Assembly: GCF_005217525.1 (NCBI RefSeq) | Contig: NZ_PNXQ01000005.1 | Coordinates: forward strand, 203,821 to 267,820 | Direction of reading: 5' to 3' | Source: Paenibacillus terrae | GTDB lineage: Bacteria; Bacillota; Bacilli; Paenibacillales; Paenibacillaceae | Length of the DNA stretch: 64,000 bases | Shown: one piece after another, positions 50,547 through 59,689 of the stretch | Layout of the letters: every line of letters begins with the position of its first letter | Numbering within the stretch: the first letter of the stretch is position 1 | Notes under the pieces: model-generated | What the model saw: the letters and a program-made list of their open reading frames with translations, nothing else | The model's database searches: none | What the model was told of the DNA's origin: nothing | Position numbers and translations under genes: made by a program

Positions 50547-52171
50547 CACCATCCCTCCTCGGTTGTCGGCGATCCATTCATCTTTTCTTTCGCTCGTTTG
50601 TTGTTACCTTTTCCAATCCAGGAAGGACGTTTGGTCATTTTCCACCAAGGCGCACGAACGACGAGATCCTTTTGGTCCATGTGATTGTATGGGCTATACC
50701 CGCTCATGTAAGGCACACCAAACGACGTTAGCTTGGTTAAATGTGTAGCGAGCAGTGTGGTCGCGATAATGATTCCAAACAGTCCGAACACCCCCGCCAT
50801 CAGCATGATCGGAAACCGCAGCAGACGAACCGTAATCGCAAAGTTAAAACGCGGAATGGTGAACGAAGCAATACCTGTGAGCGATACGATAATAACCACA
50901 GGTGCCGATACAATTCCCGCCTGTACAGATGCTTGCCCGATAACGAGCGCACCGAGGATACTGACAGCCTGGCCGACCGTTTTGGGGAGACGAATCCCCG
51001 CTTCTCGTAACGCCTCGAAGGAAATCTCCATCATCAATGCTTCAACCAAGGCGGGGAAAGGGATCGATTCACGCGCCGCAGCAATACTCAAGATAAGTGT
51101 CGTCGGCAGCATATCCTGATGATAGGTCGTGACCGCCACATATAATGCAGGCAGGAAAAGAGCCAGGATGAGAAAAAGGTAACGAATCCAGCGCACTACA
51201 TTACTGATGAAAAAACGCTCGTAATAGTCTTCGCTCGCTTGCATCATCTGCCACATCGTGACTGGCCCAATCAGGGCGAAGGGCGTACCGTCCACAAAAA
51301 TGGCAAACCGTCCTTCCAGCAATTGCGCGGTGACCGTATCCGGACGTTCCGTATATTCCATTTCCGGAAACGGTGAATACGGGTGGTCCTCAATCAGTTC
51401 CTCAATGTACCCCGTCTCCAGCACACCATCTATTTTGATATCGCTGAGCCTTTTTTTTACATCCTCCACCAGCTTCGGATCTATGATGCCCTCGATATAG
51501 GTAAGTACGACGCTCGTTTGGGTTTCTGTCCCGATGGTCATGCTTTGCATCTTGAGCCTGGGGGTCTTCAGCTTGAATCGCAGCAAGGCCGTATTCACGC
51601 GAAGCGTCTCGGTAAATCCTTCACGCGGCCCGCGAATAACCGCTTCGGTCTGCGGTTCCTCCACTCCACGGCGGACGCCTCCCTTAGCGCTGAAAATATA
51701 CGCACGAGGCGTACCGTCTACGAACAAGGCCGCATTGCCGTCCAGTATCGACGCCGAGACCATTTTCCATTGATTCATCGTTTTGGTCTGGGACATGGAA
51801 ATCCGAGTTTCATCCAGCGGATCTAATGTTCCGTTTACCTCGGGGTCCTTAAGCATCATGCCCAAAATGAAAGGTCGCAGGATATGATCCTGCAAATCCT
51901 CCGATTTCACCGTGCCTTCAATATAAGCCAATAGCCCTTTTCGTTCAGGGGAAATCATCAGCTCCCGATAGACAACATCAGAGCAATCCTTGAAAATATC
52001 ACGCAAAGCAGTCAAATTGTCTTCCAGACTGCTCCGCAGCGGCTGTTCCAACCATGATGGTTCAGGCAGTCCTTTAAGAGCATCGTAATTTCGTGTCTTG
52101 CGATCTGCAGCGGGAATCGTGCGCCGGCTCCACGGTAATCTCGGCAGCTTGGGAAAGCGTCCTTTCTTCAT
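50546..52171 (-). CDS. GerA family spore germination protein
   Basis: A 541-residue GerAA/GerKA protein, first gene of the ger operon. The N-terminal hydrophilic domain has LRDIFKDCSDVVYRELMI and two beta-rich subdomains; about five helices follow from residue 300, with FVDGTPFALIGPVTMWQMMQ and ESIPFPALVEALMMEISFEA characteristic. The C-terminus is hydrophilic. AAAGGGGG is 8 nt before the ATG at 52171. It is the A subunit that binds germinants with B. Confidence 0.93.
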   Translation of the reverse strand: MKKGRFPKLPRLPWSRRTIPAADRKTRNYDALKGLPEPSWLEQPLRSSLEDNLTALRDIFKDCSDVVYRELMISPERKGLLAYIEGTVKSEDLQDHILRPFILGMMLKDPEVNGTLDPLDETRISMSQTKTMNQWKMVSASILDGNAALFVDGTPRAYIFSAKGGVRRGVEEPQTEAVIRGPREGFTETLRVNTALLRFKLKTPRLKMQSMTIGTETQTSVVLTYIEGIIDPKLVEDVKKRLSDIKIDGVLETGYIEELIEDHPYSPFPEMEYTERPDTVTAQLLEGRFAIFVDGTPFALIGPVTMWQMMQASEDYYERFFISNVVRWIRYLFLILALFLPALYVAVTTYHQDMLPTTLILSIAAARESIPFPALVEALMMEISFEALREAGIRLPKTVGQAVSILGALVIGQASVQAGIVSAPVVIIVSLTGIASFTIPRFNFAITVRLLRFPIMLMAGVFGLFGIIIATTLLATHLTKLTSFGVPYMSGYSPYNHMDQKDLVVRAPWWKMTKRPSWIGKGNNKRAKEKMNGSPTTEEGW

Positions 52172-52279
52172 CGTTATTTCCCCCTTTACGAATGAGCCGG
52201 ATAGGTAATATAACATGTAGGATGTACTAGCCTGCACAGGATTATGTATCCAACTGGCTCAGCATGTTGAACAGATGAC

Positions 52280-52312
52280 AAAAAGACCCTGCAATCAATC
52301 TGCAGGGTCTCC
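52280..52312 (-). terminator. Terminator after the hypothetical gene upstream of the ger operon
   Basis: AGACCCTGCA-GATTGATT-GCAGGGTCT followed by TTTTG on the minus strand, isolating the ger operon. Confidence 0.85.
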
Positions 52313-52348
52313 AAAAGCATCGTCATAAAATGGTGAATAAAACAGGGA

Positions 52349-52684
52349 TTAATCCCCCCAATATTCGTCAGGGTGGTATTCAATTTCAGAACCGGCTTGA
52401 AATGTAAGCTCCCCGGTTTGCTCATCGTATTGTACGCTTTCCGGGGTGACGTAATACCAATGCTTCACAATGGTTCCATCCTCCGGCGTTACAAATCGGA
52501 ATACATTCAGTTCCCTGCTATAACGCACAATCTCCTTCGCTGCCTCATGCGGCAGCTCTTGAAACGTGAAGCGAAACACGCCGTCTGCCGATGCCAAACG
52601 GCAATCGAAAATCTGTTTGCGGCTGTCAGCAAAGCTGCGACCCGTGACGGCATGCTTGATCAGCCATGTTTCCTGCTGCGCCAT
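52349..52684 (-). CDS. Hypothetical protein
   Basis: A 111-residue soluble, acidic protein; no family recognised. It has FRFTFQELPHEAAKEIVRYS and ends GSEIEYHPDEYWGD. AAGGAGG is 8 nt before the ATG at 52684. It follows the pirin gene by 16 bp, probably in the same transcript. Confidence 0.65.
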   Translation of the reverse strand: MAQQETWLIKHAVTGRSFADSRKQIFDCRLASADGVFRFTFQELPHEAAKEIVRYSRELNVFRFVTPEDGTIVKHWYYVTPESVQYDEQTGELTFQAGSEIEYHPDEYWGD

Positions 52685-52700
52685 TGCGCGCACCTCCTTA

Positions 52701-53414
52701 TTAGGGCAAATCAATCAGCATATAAAAGACAGGCTCCTGCGCCTCCAGCGACAGCTTCGGCTCCTGCTCAATACGGGCCGAATCACGCACGTCTAGCCTA
52801 TGTTCACCGTTCACACGCAGCGAGCCTTCGATAACAAACAAGAATACGCGTCGCCCTTCGGACTGTGCGAATTCCACACGCTCGCCGGGCTGAAGCTTGC
52901 TTAAATAAATCGTCAAATCCTGATGGATCGCAGCTATTTCACCCTCCGTGCCTGGAACACGCTTCCCTGCAACGACAGGTAGAAGCTGACCGTGCAGACG
53001 CTCAGGGTTGAACGCTGTAGCTTCATAAGATGGTTCCAGTCCTCTCGTAATCGGGCTAAACCACAATTGAAGTAAACTAACATCCTCCGTTTGCGAAGCG
53101 TTGTGCTCCGTATGGATGATCCCGTGGCCCGCAGACATCCGCTGGATACCTCCAAAATTCGTCACCGCCACATGCCCACGGTTGTCCTCATGACGCAGCT
53201 CGCCGTACAGCACGATGGAGACAATCTCCATATCACTGTGAGGATGCGCCCCAAAGCCCCGGCCCGGTGCGATCACGTCGTCATTACAGACACGCATGGG
53301 ACCAAACGCTGTATTGTTCTCATCCTGATATTCCGCGAATGAAAAGCTGTGGCTGCCCCGCAGCCATCCCTTATCGAAGCTGAAACGGGAAGCAGCCGGA
53401 TATATTGTGAACAT
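52701..53414 (-). CDS. Pirin family protein (YhhW-like)
   Basis: A 237-residue bicupin. RFSFDKGWLRGSHSFSFAEY at the start and FGAHPHSDMEIVSIVLYGEL, with metal-binding His residues, then GHGIIHTEHNAS with the further His and Glu. E. coli YhhW-type pirins are quercetin dioxygenases in vitro. AAGGAGGG is 5-6 nt before the ATG. Confidence 0.88.
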   Translation of the reverse strand: MFTIYPAASRFSFDKGWLRGSHSFSFAEYQDENNTAFGPMRVCNDDVIAPGRGFGAHPHSDMEIVSIVLYGELRHEDNRGHVAVTNFGGIQRMSAGHGIIHTEHNASQTEDVSLLQLWFSPITRGLEPSYEATAFNPERLHGQLLPVVAGKRVPGTEGEIAAIHQDLTIYLSKLQPGERVEFAQSEGRRVFLFVIEGSLRVNGEHRLDVRDSARIEQEPKLSLEAQEPVFYMLIDLP

Positions 53415-53485
53415 AGTAGCCCTCCTTCAGGAAGAAAAATGAGATCAAATCTTTTTTTCATTGTACCCGAGCCACAACGATAAAG

Positions 53486-54343
53486 CTATGCCCCTGTCTG
53501 AGCGATAATTTCGTCCATAAAAGACTGCAAGGTACTGGTTACATAGGCTTCCTTGCGGCGGATAAACACCGTTGTCACTTCATTGTACGGCTCAGGCATT
53601 ACGTGACAATGCACCAGACCTTGGGCCGCCAGCCCGCTGATCGAAGATTCAGGAAAAACCGTCATTCCAATGCCAGCCGCCACGCTGCCGATAATCGTCT
53701 CGAATGTCCCAAATTCCATAATCTGCTTGGGGATAATACCCTCCATCTTGAGCCAGGCTTCCAGCCGCCCACGGTAGCCGCAGCCTTTTTTATATAAAAG
53801 GAGCGGACGGGTTGTTACATCCTCAACGGAAAAATCATCCCCTTGGGAAACAAGGACCAGCTTTTCCTGAAAGACATCCAACTGTTCAATAAGAGGATGC
53901 TTCACCGGTCCGGTCACAAACGCTCCATCCAGCCTCATCTCCGCAACCTCCTGTACCAAGTGCTCGGTAACCCCTGCCTTGAGGGACAGCTCGACATCCG
54001 GGTACTTGCTATAATAAGCATGTAAAATCGCCGGGAGCGCAATCACCGTCTCCACAATGCCAATCTCCAGCACTCCCGAAGGCGCAGAGGTACTCTGAAA
54101 CGCAAGTTTCATTTCCTCAAATTGGGACAAAATGCTTTTCGTATATTGCAGCAGACGCTTGCCCTCCGCGTTGAGGATCATGCCCCGCTTATGTCTATAA
54201 AATAAAGGCGTTTGCAGCTCCTTTTCCAGTAGCTTGATTCTGGCCGTTACATTGGACTGGACATAGCTAAGCTCGGCTGCCGCCTTGCTGACACTGCCAT
54301 GAGCAGCCACCGTCTGGAAAATGTTTAAATCGTTCAGATCCAA
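53486..54343 (-). CDS. LysR family transcriptional regulator
   Basis: A 285-residue LysR regulator. HTH region: LNIFQTVAAHGSVSKAAAEL and SYVQSNVTARIKLLEKEL; the C-terminal substrate-binding domain starts near residue 88 (GVLEIGIVETVIALPAILHA). The start is TTG with AAGGGGGAG upstream. It is divergent from an EamA exporter gene; a 17-bp inverted repeat lies between, suggesting it controls the exporter. Confidence 0.9.
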   Translation of the reverse strand: MDLNDLNIFQTVAAHGSVSKAAAELSYVQSNVTARIKLLEKELQTPLFYRHKRGMILNAEGKRLLQYTKSILSQFEEMKLAFQSTSAPSGVLEIGIVETVIALPAILHAYYSKYPDVELSLKAGVTEHLVQEVAEMRLDGAFVTGPVKHPLIEQLDVFQEKLVLVSQGDDFSVEDVTTRPLLLYKKGCGYRGRLEAWLKMEGIIPKQIMEFGTFETIIGSVAAGIGMTVFPESSISGLAAQGLVHCHVMPEPYNEVTTVFIRRKEAYVTSTLQSFMDEIIAQTGA

Positions 54344-54403
54344 TACTGCTCCCCCTTATCGTGAAGGGCAAGGCTATCAAAATTGACGAGCCTTGTCACT
54401 TAT

Positions 54404-54420
54404 CATCATTTTAAATGATG
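54404..54420. promoter_or_regulatory. Candidate operator between LysR regulator and EamA exporter
   Basis: CATCATTT-T-AAATGATG is a perfect inverted repeat with 8-bp arms, midway between divergent genes. It is the natural target for the LysR protein, but I cannot show this. Confidence 0.55.
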
Positions 54421-54522
54421 TTAACGTTTATTTTCAATCATTTTACCAACAGCTCCCTGTCCATTATGATGTGTCCATAAGATATGTCCGCTGTGGCCGG
54501 CAAGGAGGAGCTTTTTTTCACC

Positions 54523-55503
54523 ATGAATAGACAAATCATGACCGGATCTTTATTGTGCCTGATCGCCAGTATGTCATGGGGGGCCATGTTTCCGGTTTCG
54601 CACATTGCATTGCAACAAGTCAATCCGCTGTACTTTTCATTTTTACGTTATTTCTCGGTTACGCTCATATTAATTGTACTGTTGTGGCTCAAAGAGGGAC
54701 GGGCTGCTTTTCGCTTTGAGGGCAAGGGCAAGACATTGCTGTTCTTTGGTACGATGGGATTTACCATTTATAATATGGCCGTTTTCCAGGGTCAGCACGC
54801 GATGGGTGCAGCAGGTACCATTGTTGCGTCAATTATGGAAGTGCTGATGCCGATGATTTCCATTGCGATGATATGGGTCATGACCCGTAAAATGCCGCCA
54901 AAATACACACTGATCAGTATGATGATCGCACTGGCTGGAGCTGTACTCGTGATTACGAACGGAAAATGGACCTTCTTCACACTCGCCGGACAGCACTTGC
55001 TGCCGCTGCTGCTCATTTTCGCAGGAGTGATTGGATGGGTCGTGTATTCCATGGGAGGCAGCCATTTTGCAGGATGGTCCACCCTTCGCTACTCTACCTT
55101 AACCTGCCTGCTTGGAACCCTGGTTTCCTTCGTAGTCGTCACGACCGCCTCCGCCTTCAACTGGGTTGCGGTGCCTGACTGGCAGCATGTATGGTCAGTC
55201 AAGTACGAAATGAGCTTTATGATCCTGCTTCCTGGGCTGGCAGCCTTGCTGAGCTGGAATGCCGGGATCCGAATGCTGTCACCACTGAACGGAATTTTAT
55301 TTATTAACTTTGTACCGATTACCACACTGGTGCTTATGTATTTCCAAGGCTATGCCATCAGCTACTTTGAGCTGTACGGAACAGTGCTGGTCATCTTCGC
55401 GCTGCTGCTTAATAATATGGTTCAAAGAAGCTCTCTACGTCCTTCCGGCAATCCGCGCCGCATCCGTTTCCGCTTGGATCGGCGTAAATCATTCCAAAGA
55501 TAG
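54523..55503 (+). CDS. EamA/DMT family transporter
   Basis: A 326-residue ten-helix protein with two EamA domains. Motifs: LIASMSWGAMFPVSHIAL, GAAGTIVASIMEVLMPMISI and the second-half LLSWNAGIRMLSPLNGILF. DMT transporters export metabolites, drugs or amino acids. The start at 54523 has AAGGAGGAG upstream; a longer start at 54484 would precede this ribosome site. The tail is basic (IRFRLDRRKSFQR). Confidence 0.88.
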   Translation: MNRQIMTGSLLCLIASMSWGAMFPVSHIALQQVNPLYFSFLRYFSVTLILIVLLWLKEGRAAFRFEGKGKTLLFFGTMGFTIYNMAVFQGQHAMGAAGTIVASIMEVLMPMISIAMIWVMTRKMPPKYTLISMMIALAGAVLVITNGKWTFFTLAGQHLLPLLLIFAGVIGWVVYSMGGSHFAGWSTLRYSTLTCLLGTLVSFVVVTTASAFNWVAVPDWQHVWSVKYEMSFMILLPGLAALLSWNAGIRMLSPLNGILFINFVPITTLVLMYFQGYAISYFELYGTVLVIFALLLNNMVQRSSLRPSGNPRRIRFRLDRRKSFQR

Positions 55504-55541
55504 TACCTATCTATACAAGCCATAAATGTGTGGCAAAAAGC

Positions 55542-55591
55542 ATAAAAGCGCATGGACAAGGAGGTAAACTCCTGTATCTGTGCGCTTTTAT
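55542..55591. terminator. Bidirectional terminator
   Basis: ATAAAAGCGCA and TGTGCGCTTTTAT pair around an inner AGGAGG/CTCCT stem. It separates the convergent exporter and chemoreceptor genes. Confidence 0.8.
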
Positions 55592-55598
55592 CCGTTTA

Positions 55599-57584
55599 TT
55601 ATTTCTCTCCGACCTGGAATCGTCCAACTAGCTCACGCAGTTCCTCAGCCATTTGGCTCAGATCCGCTGAGGAAGAAGCAATTTCCTCAATAGAGGCGAG
55701 CTGCTGCTCAGCGGCAGCTGAGATTGACTCCGTGTTGCCCGCTGACTCGTTGGAAATATGGGAAATATCGCTCATAATACTCACGACACCTGACGCACCC
55801 CGAGCCATTTCCTGTGTCACTCCGGTAATGTCATTGATATGCCCCATCGCTCGTTCGACAGCCTGGCTAATTTCCGAAAAGGATTGCTCAGACGTGCTTA
55901 CTGAATCAATGCCTTCTGTAACCCGTGTCCGCGCTTGATACATAGCCGTCAAAGCGTGGTCCATATCCGCCTGCATCGCTTCAATACGCTCTGAAATCAA
56001 GGTAGCCGATTTGGCCGATTCCTCCGCCAGCTTACGTACCTCTGTTGCAACCACAGCAAACCCTTTACCATGATCCCCGGCGCGTGCAGCCTCAATGGAC
56101 GCGTTCAGTGCCAGCAGATTCGTCTGTTTGGCAATACCGGATATAACGCTGATAATATTTTCAATTTCGCCGGAGCGTTCACTCAGGGAATCCATCGCAT
56201 GTCCAAGCTCGTTAACAGTCTCGTCGATATCATGCATCTTCTGTACTGCTCGCGTAGCTGCCTTGCTGCCTGCTTGTGCGGACTCAGCGTTTCTCTTCAC
56301 ATTCTCAGATACGCCCACCATACGCTCGGATACGTTCACTGCCTGCTGAGCAAGCTCCTCCATACTTACGGAGCCATGTTTGACGCTTTGAACCTGCTGC
56401 TCGCTGCCCACCGCTACTTCCTGAATAGCTATGGTGACATGCTCAATGGCTTTGGTCGTCTGATCGGCACCCGCAGCCAATTCCTCTGCCGAAGAACTTA
56501 CCCGATCTGTGGTTTCGTGTACGCTTCGAATCATCGTGCGCAAACTATCCACCATGGTTTGGAAGTAAGCAGACAACTGGCCAACCTCATCGGTTTTTCC
56601 CGTTTCCAAATCGCCTGTCAAATCTCCTTTACTGATCTGCTCTGCCGATTTTTGCAGTCTGCGGATCGGCACCAGAACGGAACGAGTAATCAGGAATATA
56701 GCAGCAAGCGCAATCACCAACGAGGCTGCCAGCACGAGAATAGTTACGTAACGCATGGCAGCGGTGGCATCGTTAATTTCAGATTGATAGAAGGTTCCCG
56801 CAATTTTCCAGCCGGTATCCTTATTCGTTACATAGGTCAAATATTTCTCATGATTATCATGCACATAGTTAAAGTGTCCGCTCGACGCAGTGTACATCGT
56901 ATTAATAAAGCTTTCCTGAGAAGATGTACCCGGTTTAGCCGTAGGATGAACCACAAATTTTTTCGTATGGTCCATAATGACGATATATCCCTCTTGCCCC
57001 ACTTTAATGGAAGCCAGCTTACGTACACTGTCCAGATTTAGAGAGATCCCGAGAACACCGGACTGGTCGGAGAGCGTTTGAGATACCACAACAACAGGAA
57101 TACCCGAAGAATTGATGATGACAGGGGTGATCATCACCTTACCGGGCTGCTTCATCGCTTCGATGTACCATGGTCGTTTGCGGGGATCAAACGTACCTTC
57201 GTTCTCCTTGGGTACGCCGCGGATCATCAAGCCCTCTGTTGTACCGACAAAAATATCGTTCGCATCTTCATGTAAGCCTTTGTATTGGATCAGCTTAGGC
57301 TGAATCAACGGACTATTTCGACCGTCAATCATCGATCTGTCGAGGCGCTCCGCCAAATAACTCGCATCTTTAATTTTACTGGCGATTGCATATTCAATAA
57401 TTGAGTTGGCCGTCGCTACCCCCTGATTTGCACTGCTGTAGAGCTGTTTCTCCATAGCATTAAATGATGATTTATAGGTCGCGATAGATATACTTAAGCT
57501 TGGTAACAACAAAACAAGTAAAAATCCTAAAATCAGCTTGTTCCTGAGTGTCCAAATGGTTTTTCTCTTTCGCTTTTTTTCCAT
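55599..57584 (-). CDS. Methyl-accepting chemotaxis protein
   Basis: A 661-residue receptor. Helix 1 is [20 protein letters not shown]; residues about 45-285 are an extracellular dCache-type sensor ([20 protein letters not shown] is a Cache motif); helix 2 [20 protein letters not shown]; then a HAMP domain and the signalling coiled coil with the hairpin tip ([20 protein letters not shown]). RKRPWYIEA with a Cache fold suggests amino-acid or organic-acid sensing, undetermined. AAAGGGG is upstream of the ATG. A lone chemoreceptor gene. Confidence 0.93.
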   Translation of the reverse strand: MEKKRKRKTIWTLRNKLILGFLLVLLLPSLSISIATYKSSFNAMEKQLYSSANQGVATANSIIEYAIASKIKDASYLAERLDRSMIDGRNSPLIQPKLIQYKGLHEDANDIFVGTTEGLMIRGVPKENEGTFDPRKRPWYIEAMKQPGKVMITPVIINSSGIPVVVVSQTLSDQSGVLGISLNLDSVRKLASIKVGQEGYIVIMDHTKKFVVHPTAKPGTSSQESFINTMYTASSGHFNYVHDNHEKYLTYVTNKDTGWKIAGTFYQSEINDATAAMRYVTILVLAASLVIALAAIFLITRSVLVPIRRLQKSAEQISKGDLTGDLETGKTDEVGQLSAYFQTMVDSLRTMIRSVHETTDRVSSSAEELAAGADQTTKAIEHVTIAIQEVAVGSEQQVQSVKHGSVSMEELAQQAVNVSERMVGVSENVKRNAESAQAGSKAATRAVQKMHDIDETVNELGHAMDSLSERSGEIENIISVISGIAKQTNLLALNASIEAARAGDHGKGFAVVATEVRKLAEESAKSATLISERIEAMQADMDHALTAMYQARTRVTEGIDSVSTSEQSFSEISQAVERAMGHINDITGVTQEMARGASGVVSIMSDISHISNESAGNTESISAAAEQQLASIEEIASSSADLSQMAEELRELVGRFQVGEK

Positions 57585-57696
57585 GTGTTTTTCCCCTTTA
57601 CTGAAAAGCTATGTTTTTGAAATTACACTCGATGGAAGTTATATCGGTTAGAGGAAGCAAATAATTTACAGGAAATTTTCACAAATGAGCAAAATA

Positions 57697-57728
57697 AAAA
57701 CGCGCCCTATGAGACTAAGGACGCGTTT
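57697..57728 (-). terminator. Terminator of the DoxX gene
   Basis: AAACGCGTCCTT and AGGGCGCGTTT pair on the minus strand, then TTTATTTTG. Confidence 0.8.
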
Positions 57729-57738
57729 CTATGATCTT

Positions 57739-58146
57739 TTAGACCTGTGCGCTATTACTTTCAGGCTTTTTACGGCTGAACAACTGATCGAGCGAAAGAA
57801 AACGTGCGCCGACCAACGCTTGCTGTAGACTGGCGAACAGAACCAAAAGATCGAATTCAATTGAGCCAAAAGGTTGTCCTTTTTTAGCAGTTAATAGAAC
57901 ACCGATCATGACGATCGTCAATGCTGCTCCGGCGATTCTTGTTCCGATACCCAGAACCAGTGCAATACCTCCAACCAGCTCAACCGCAGCGACCACAGGG
58001 GCCAACCAGCCGGGAAGCCCGATACTTTGGAAGAAACCCGAGGTTCCGTCTAATCCCTGAAATTTTTGTGACCCGTGAACAATAAAAATAACCCCTGTAA
58101 AGATTCGTACCAACAGTAATCCAATATTCGTAAGTGTTTGATTCAT
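57739..58146 (-). CDS. DoxX family membrane protein
   Basis: A 135-residue four-helix membrane protein of the DoxX group. LLLVRIFTGVIFIVHGSQKF, GLPGWLAPVVAAVELVGGIA and IELDLLVLFASLQ-like segments are typical. DoxX-like proteins are linked to thiol stress and membrane redox in other bacteria. AAAAGGAG precedes the ATG by 10 nt. Just upstream is a 19-bp operator identical in its arms to the one before the BlaI-like gene, so it is likely repressed by BlaI. Confidence 0.85.
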   Translation of the reverse strand: MNQTLTNIGLLLVRIFTGVIFIVHGSQKFQGLDGTSGFFQSIGLPGWLAPVVAAVELVGGIALVLGIGTRIAGAALTIVMIGVLLTAKKGQPFGSIEFDLLVLFASLQQALVGARFLSLDQLFSRKKPESNSAQV

Positions 58147-58187
58147 ATGCTCATCTCCTTTTAATTTGTGTACAGATTAGATAATCA

Positions 58188-58206
58188 ACACTACAAAATG
58201 TAGTGT
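58188..58206 (-). promoter_or_regulatory. BlaI-type operator before the DoxX gene
   Basis: ACACTAC-AAAAT-GTAGTGT, a perfect inverted repeat with TACA/TGTA cores as bound by BlaI/MecI proteins. The same arms with a different 5-bp centre occur at 59557-59575. Confidence 0.75.
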
Positions 58207-58266
58207 ATTATGCATCAATAATCGGTAGCGCATAAAGCGCCACCCATTAGGATATATCTTGCCAAA

Positions 58267-59127
58267 CTACATTAACGCTAGGGCAAACATAAGCGTCAGC
58301 ATCACTAGCACATAGCTGGATAACATAATCGAACGCCAGGGCAGTCGGATTACCGGCTCTTGCTGAGGGTCTAGAATACGTGAGATCCGATAATTAATGG
58401 ACGTTTCTGCAAAAGAGGAACAAGCGGCGAAATTCACCAGATGGGCATTCGCGGGCGTCATTCTCAGCAGTTTGAGCAATGCACTTCCAATTCCCATTGG
58501 TGAACCTGTGCGTTTAATTGCTTCATTGTCAGCCAAAATTTCACGGGCTATCTTATAATGGTTGGTAATATGACGCAGCACCGGCAAGTAGAACAGCAGT
58601 GTGGCGCACATTTGCAGCAACCATGTCTTTAATGGATCATAATGCTTCATATGATACGCTTCATGGTATAAGACAGCCTCTTCCTCGTGCTTGTCCAGTA
58701 GGGACAGCAATGCGGAGGATAATACAATGCGAGGCTTCCATAATCCCATGGTGAAAGCGGCAGGCTTGGCGTAATCAATGACCCAAATCCGGTCGGCTCC
58801 CAGTTCACGATATCGTTCACCCAGTGCTTCCGTCAGCGGCAGGTCACGCATCCGGCGCAGTCTGCGGAAAGCCGCCCTTGTGGCCATACACTGCCGTATC
58901 GCTTCTACCCCGGCAATCCCAAAGGTGAGAAAGACGAGTCCACTGAGGGCATCCACCATGTAGCCAATTCCGTAGTTCTGCAACAGACTTCTACAAATCT
59001 GAAACACGTTAAAATCCAATTTCCAGCCGAAAATATGCTGCCCGGCGTACATACCCATCTGTATAAGGGCGAAACCCGAAATAAAGGCGCCTGCTGTAAA
59101 CAGTAATTTAGAACGTGTTTTCCACAT
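58267..59127 (-). CDS. M56 family metallopeptidase (BlaR1/MecR1-like, truncated)
   Basis: A 286-residue membrane metalloprotease. The zinc site is ILYHEAYHMKHYDPLK-like (HExxH as HEAYH), with EILADNEAIKR downstream as the third ligand region. Three or four membrane helices flank it. In BlaR1, the protease is followed by an extracellular beta-lactam sensor; that domain is absent here, so it is the short M56 type that responds to an unknown signal and cleaves its partner repressor. It follows blaI by 3 bp. Confidence 0.88.
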   Translation of the reverse strand: MWKTRSKLLFTAGAFISGFALIQMGMYAGQHIFGWKLDFNVFQICRSLLQNYGIGYMVDALSGLVFLTFGIAGVEAIRQCMATRAAFRRLRRMRDLPLTEALGERYRELGADRIWVIDYAKPAAFTMGLWKPRIVLSSALLSLLDKHEEEAVLYHEAYHMKHYDPLKTWLLQMCATLLFYLPVLRHITNHYKIAREILADNEAIKRTGSPMGIGSALLKLLRMTPANAHLVNFAACSSFAETSINYRISRILDPQQEPVIRLPWRSIMLSSYVLVMLTLMFALALM

Positions 59128-59130
59128 CGT

Positions 59131-59544
59131 CTATATATCCTTTTTCCATTGTTTAATTTTTTGTTCCAGACGTTCGATCAGCATAGGATCAGCAACCTCC
59201 AGAGCATCAATCATATGATTTACAGCGAGTGGACCGAATTCATCCACCAGTTCGTGGCTTAACTCCTTGGACTGTTCATCCCTGAATTCTTCCCTGCTCA
59301 AAACCGGTCGATACAAAGACGTTCTCCCGCGTATACTCTTACTCAGTATTCCCTTTTCCACCAGACGATTCATCACAGTCATCACCGTATTGAAATTAAA
59401 GTCCCGATCCCCCTCCAACGCGGTCTGCACTTCTTTAATGCTCTGATCCGAAGTGGACCATAAAATATCCATAATTTTGGCTTCCAGAGGTCCGAAAAAT
59501 CGGTTGAGTCCGGTTTCGCCAGTTTTAAAATTCAGTCGTTTCAT
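59131..59544 (-). CDS. BlaI/MecI/CopY family repressor
   Basis: A 137-residue winged-helix repressor. FFGPLEAKIMDILWSTSDQS, SIKEVQTALEGDRDFNFNTVMT and VMNRLVEKGILSKS are the signature, and the C-terminal dimerisation helices follow. BlaI proteins are inactivated by cleavage by M56 proteases. GTGAGGTG is upstream of the ATG at 59544. The gene carries its own operator 13 bp upstream, and the DoxX gene carries another. Confidence 0.9.
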   Translation of the reverse strand: MKRLNFKTGETGLNRFFGPLEAKIMDILWSTSDQSIKEVQTALEGDRDFNFNTVMTVMNRLVEKGILSKSIRGRTSLYRPVLSREEFRDEQSKELSHELVDEFGPLAVNHMIDALEVADPMLIERLEQKIKQWKKDI

Positions 59545-59556
59545 AAGAAGCACCTC

Positions 59557-59575
59557 ACACTACCGATTGTAGTGT
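59557..59575 (-). promoter_or_regulatory. BlaI-type operator before the blaI-like gene
   Basis: ACACTAC-CGATT-GTAGTGT; arms are identical to the DoxX operator at 58188-58206. It lies just upstream of the ribosome site, so the repressor would autoregulate. Confidence 0.78.
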
Positions 59576-59689
59576 ACACTTCCTGATAAAGTCAACCGTC
59601 ACACGTTATGTCAGTTTCTTTAAAGGGATTTATCTTCATCCGCCGAATGTCTCCATCCGGCGGCAATTCATGGCCTGATCCGCTTCAGC

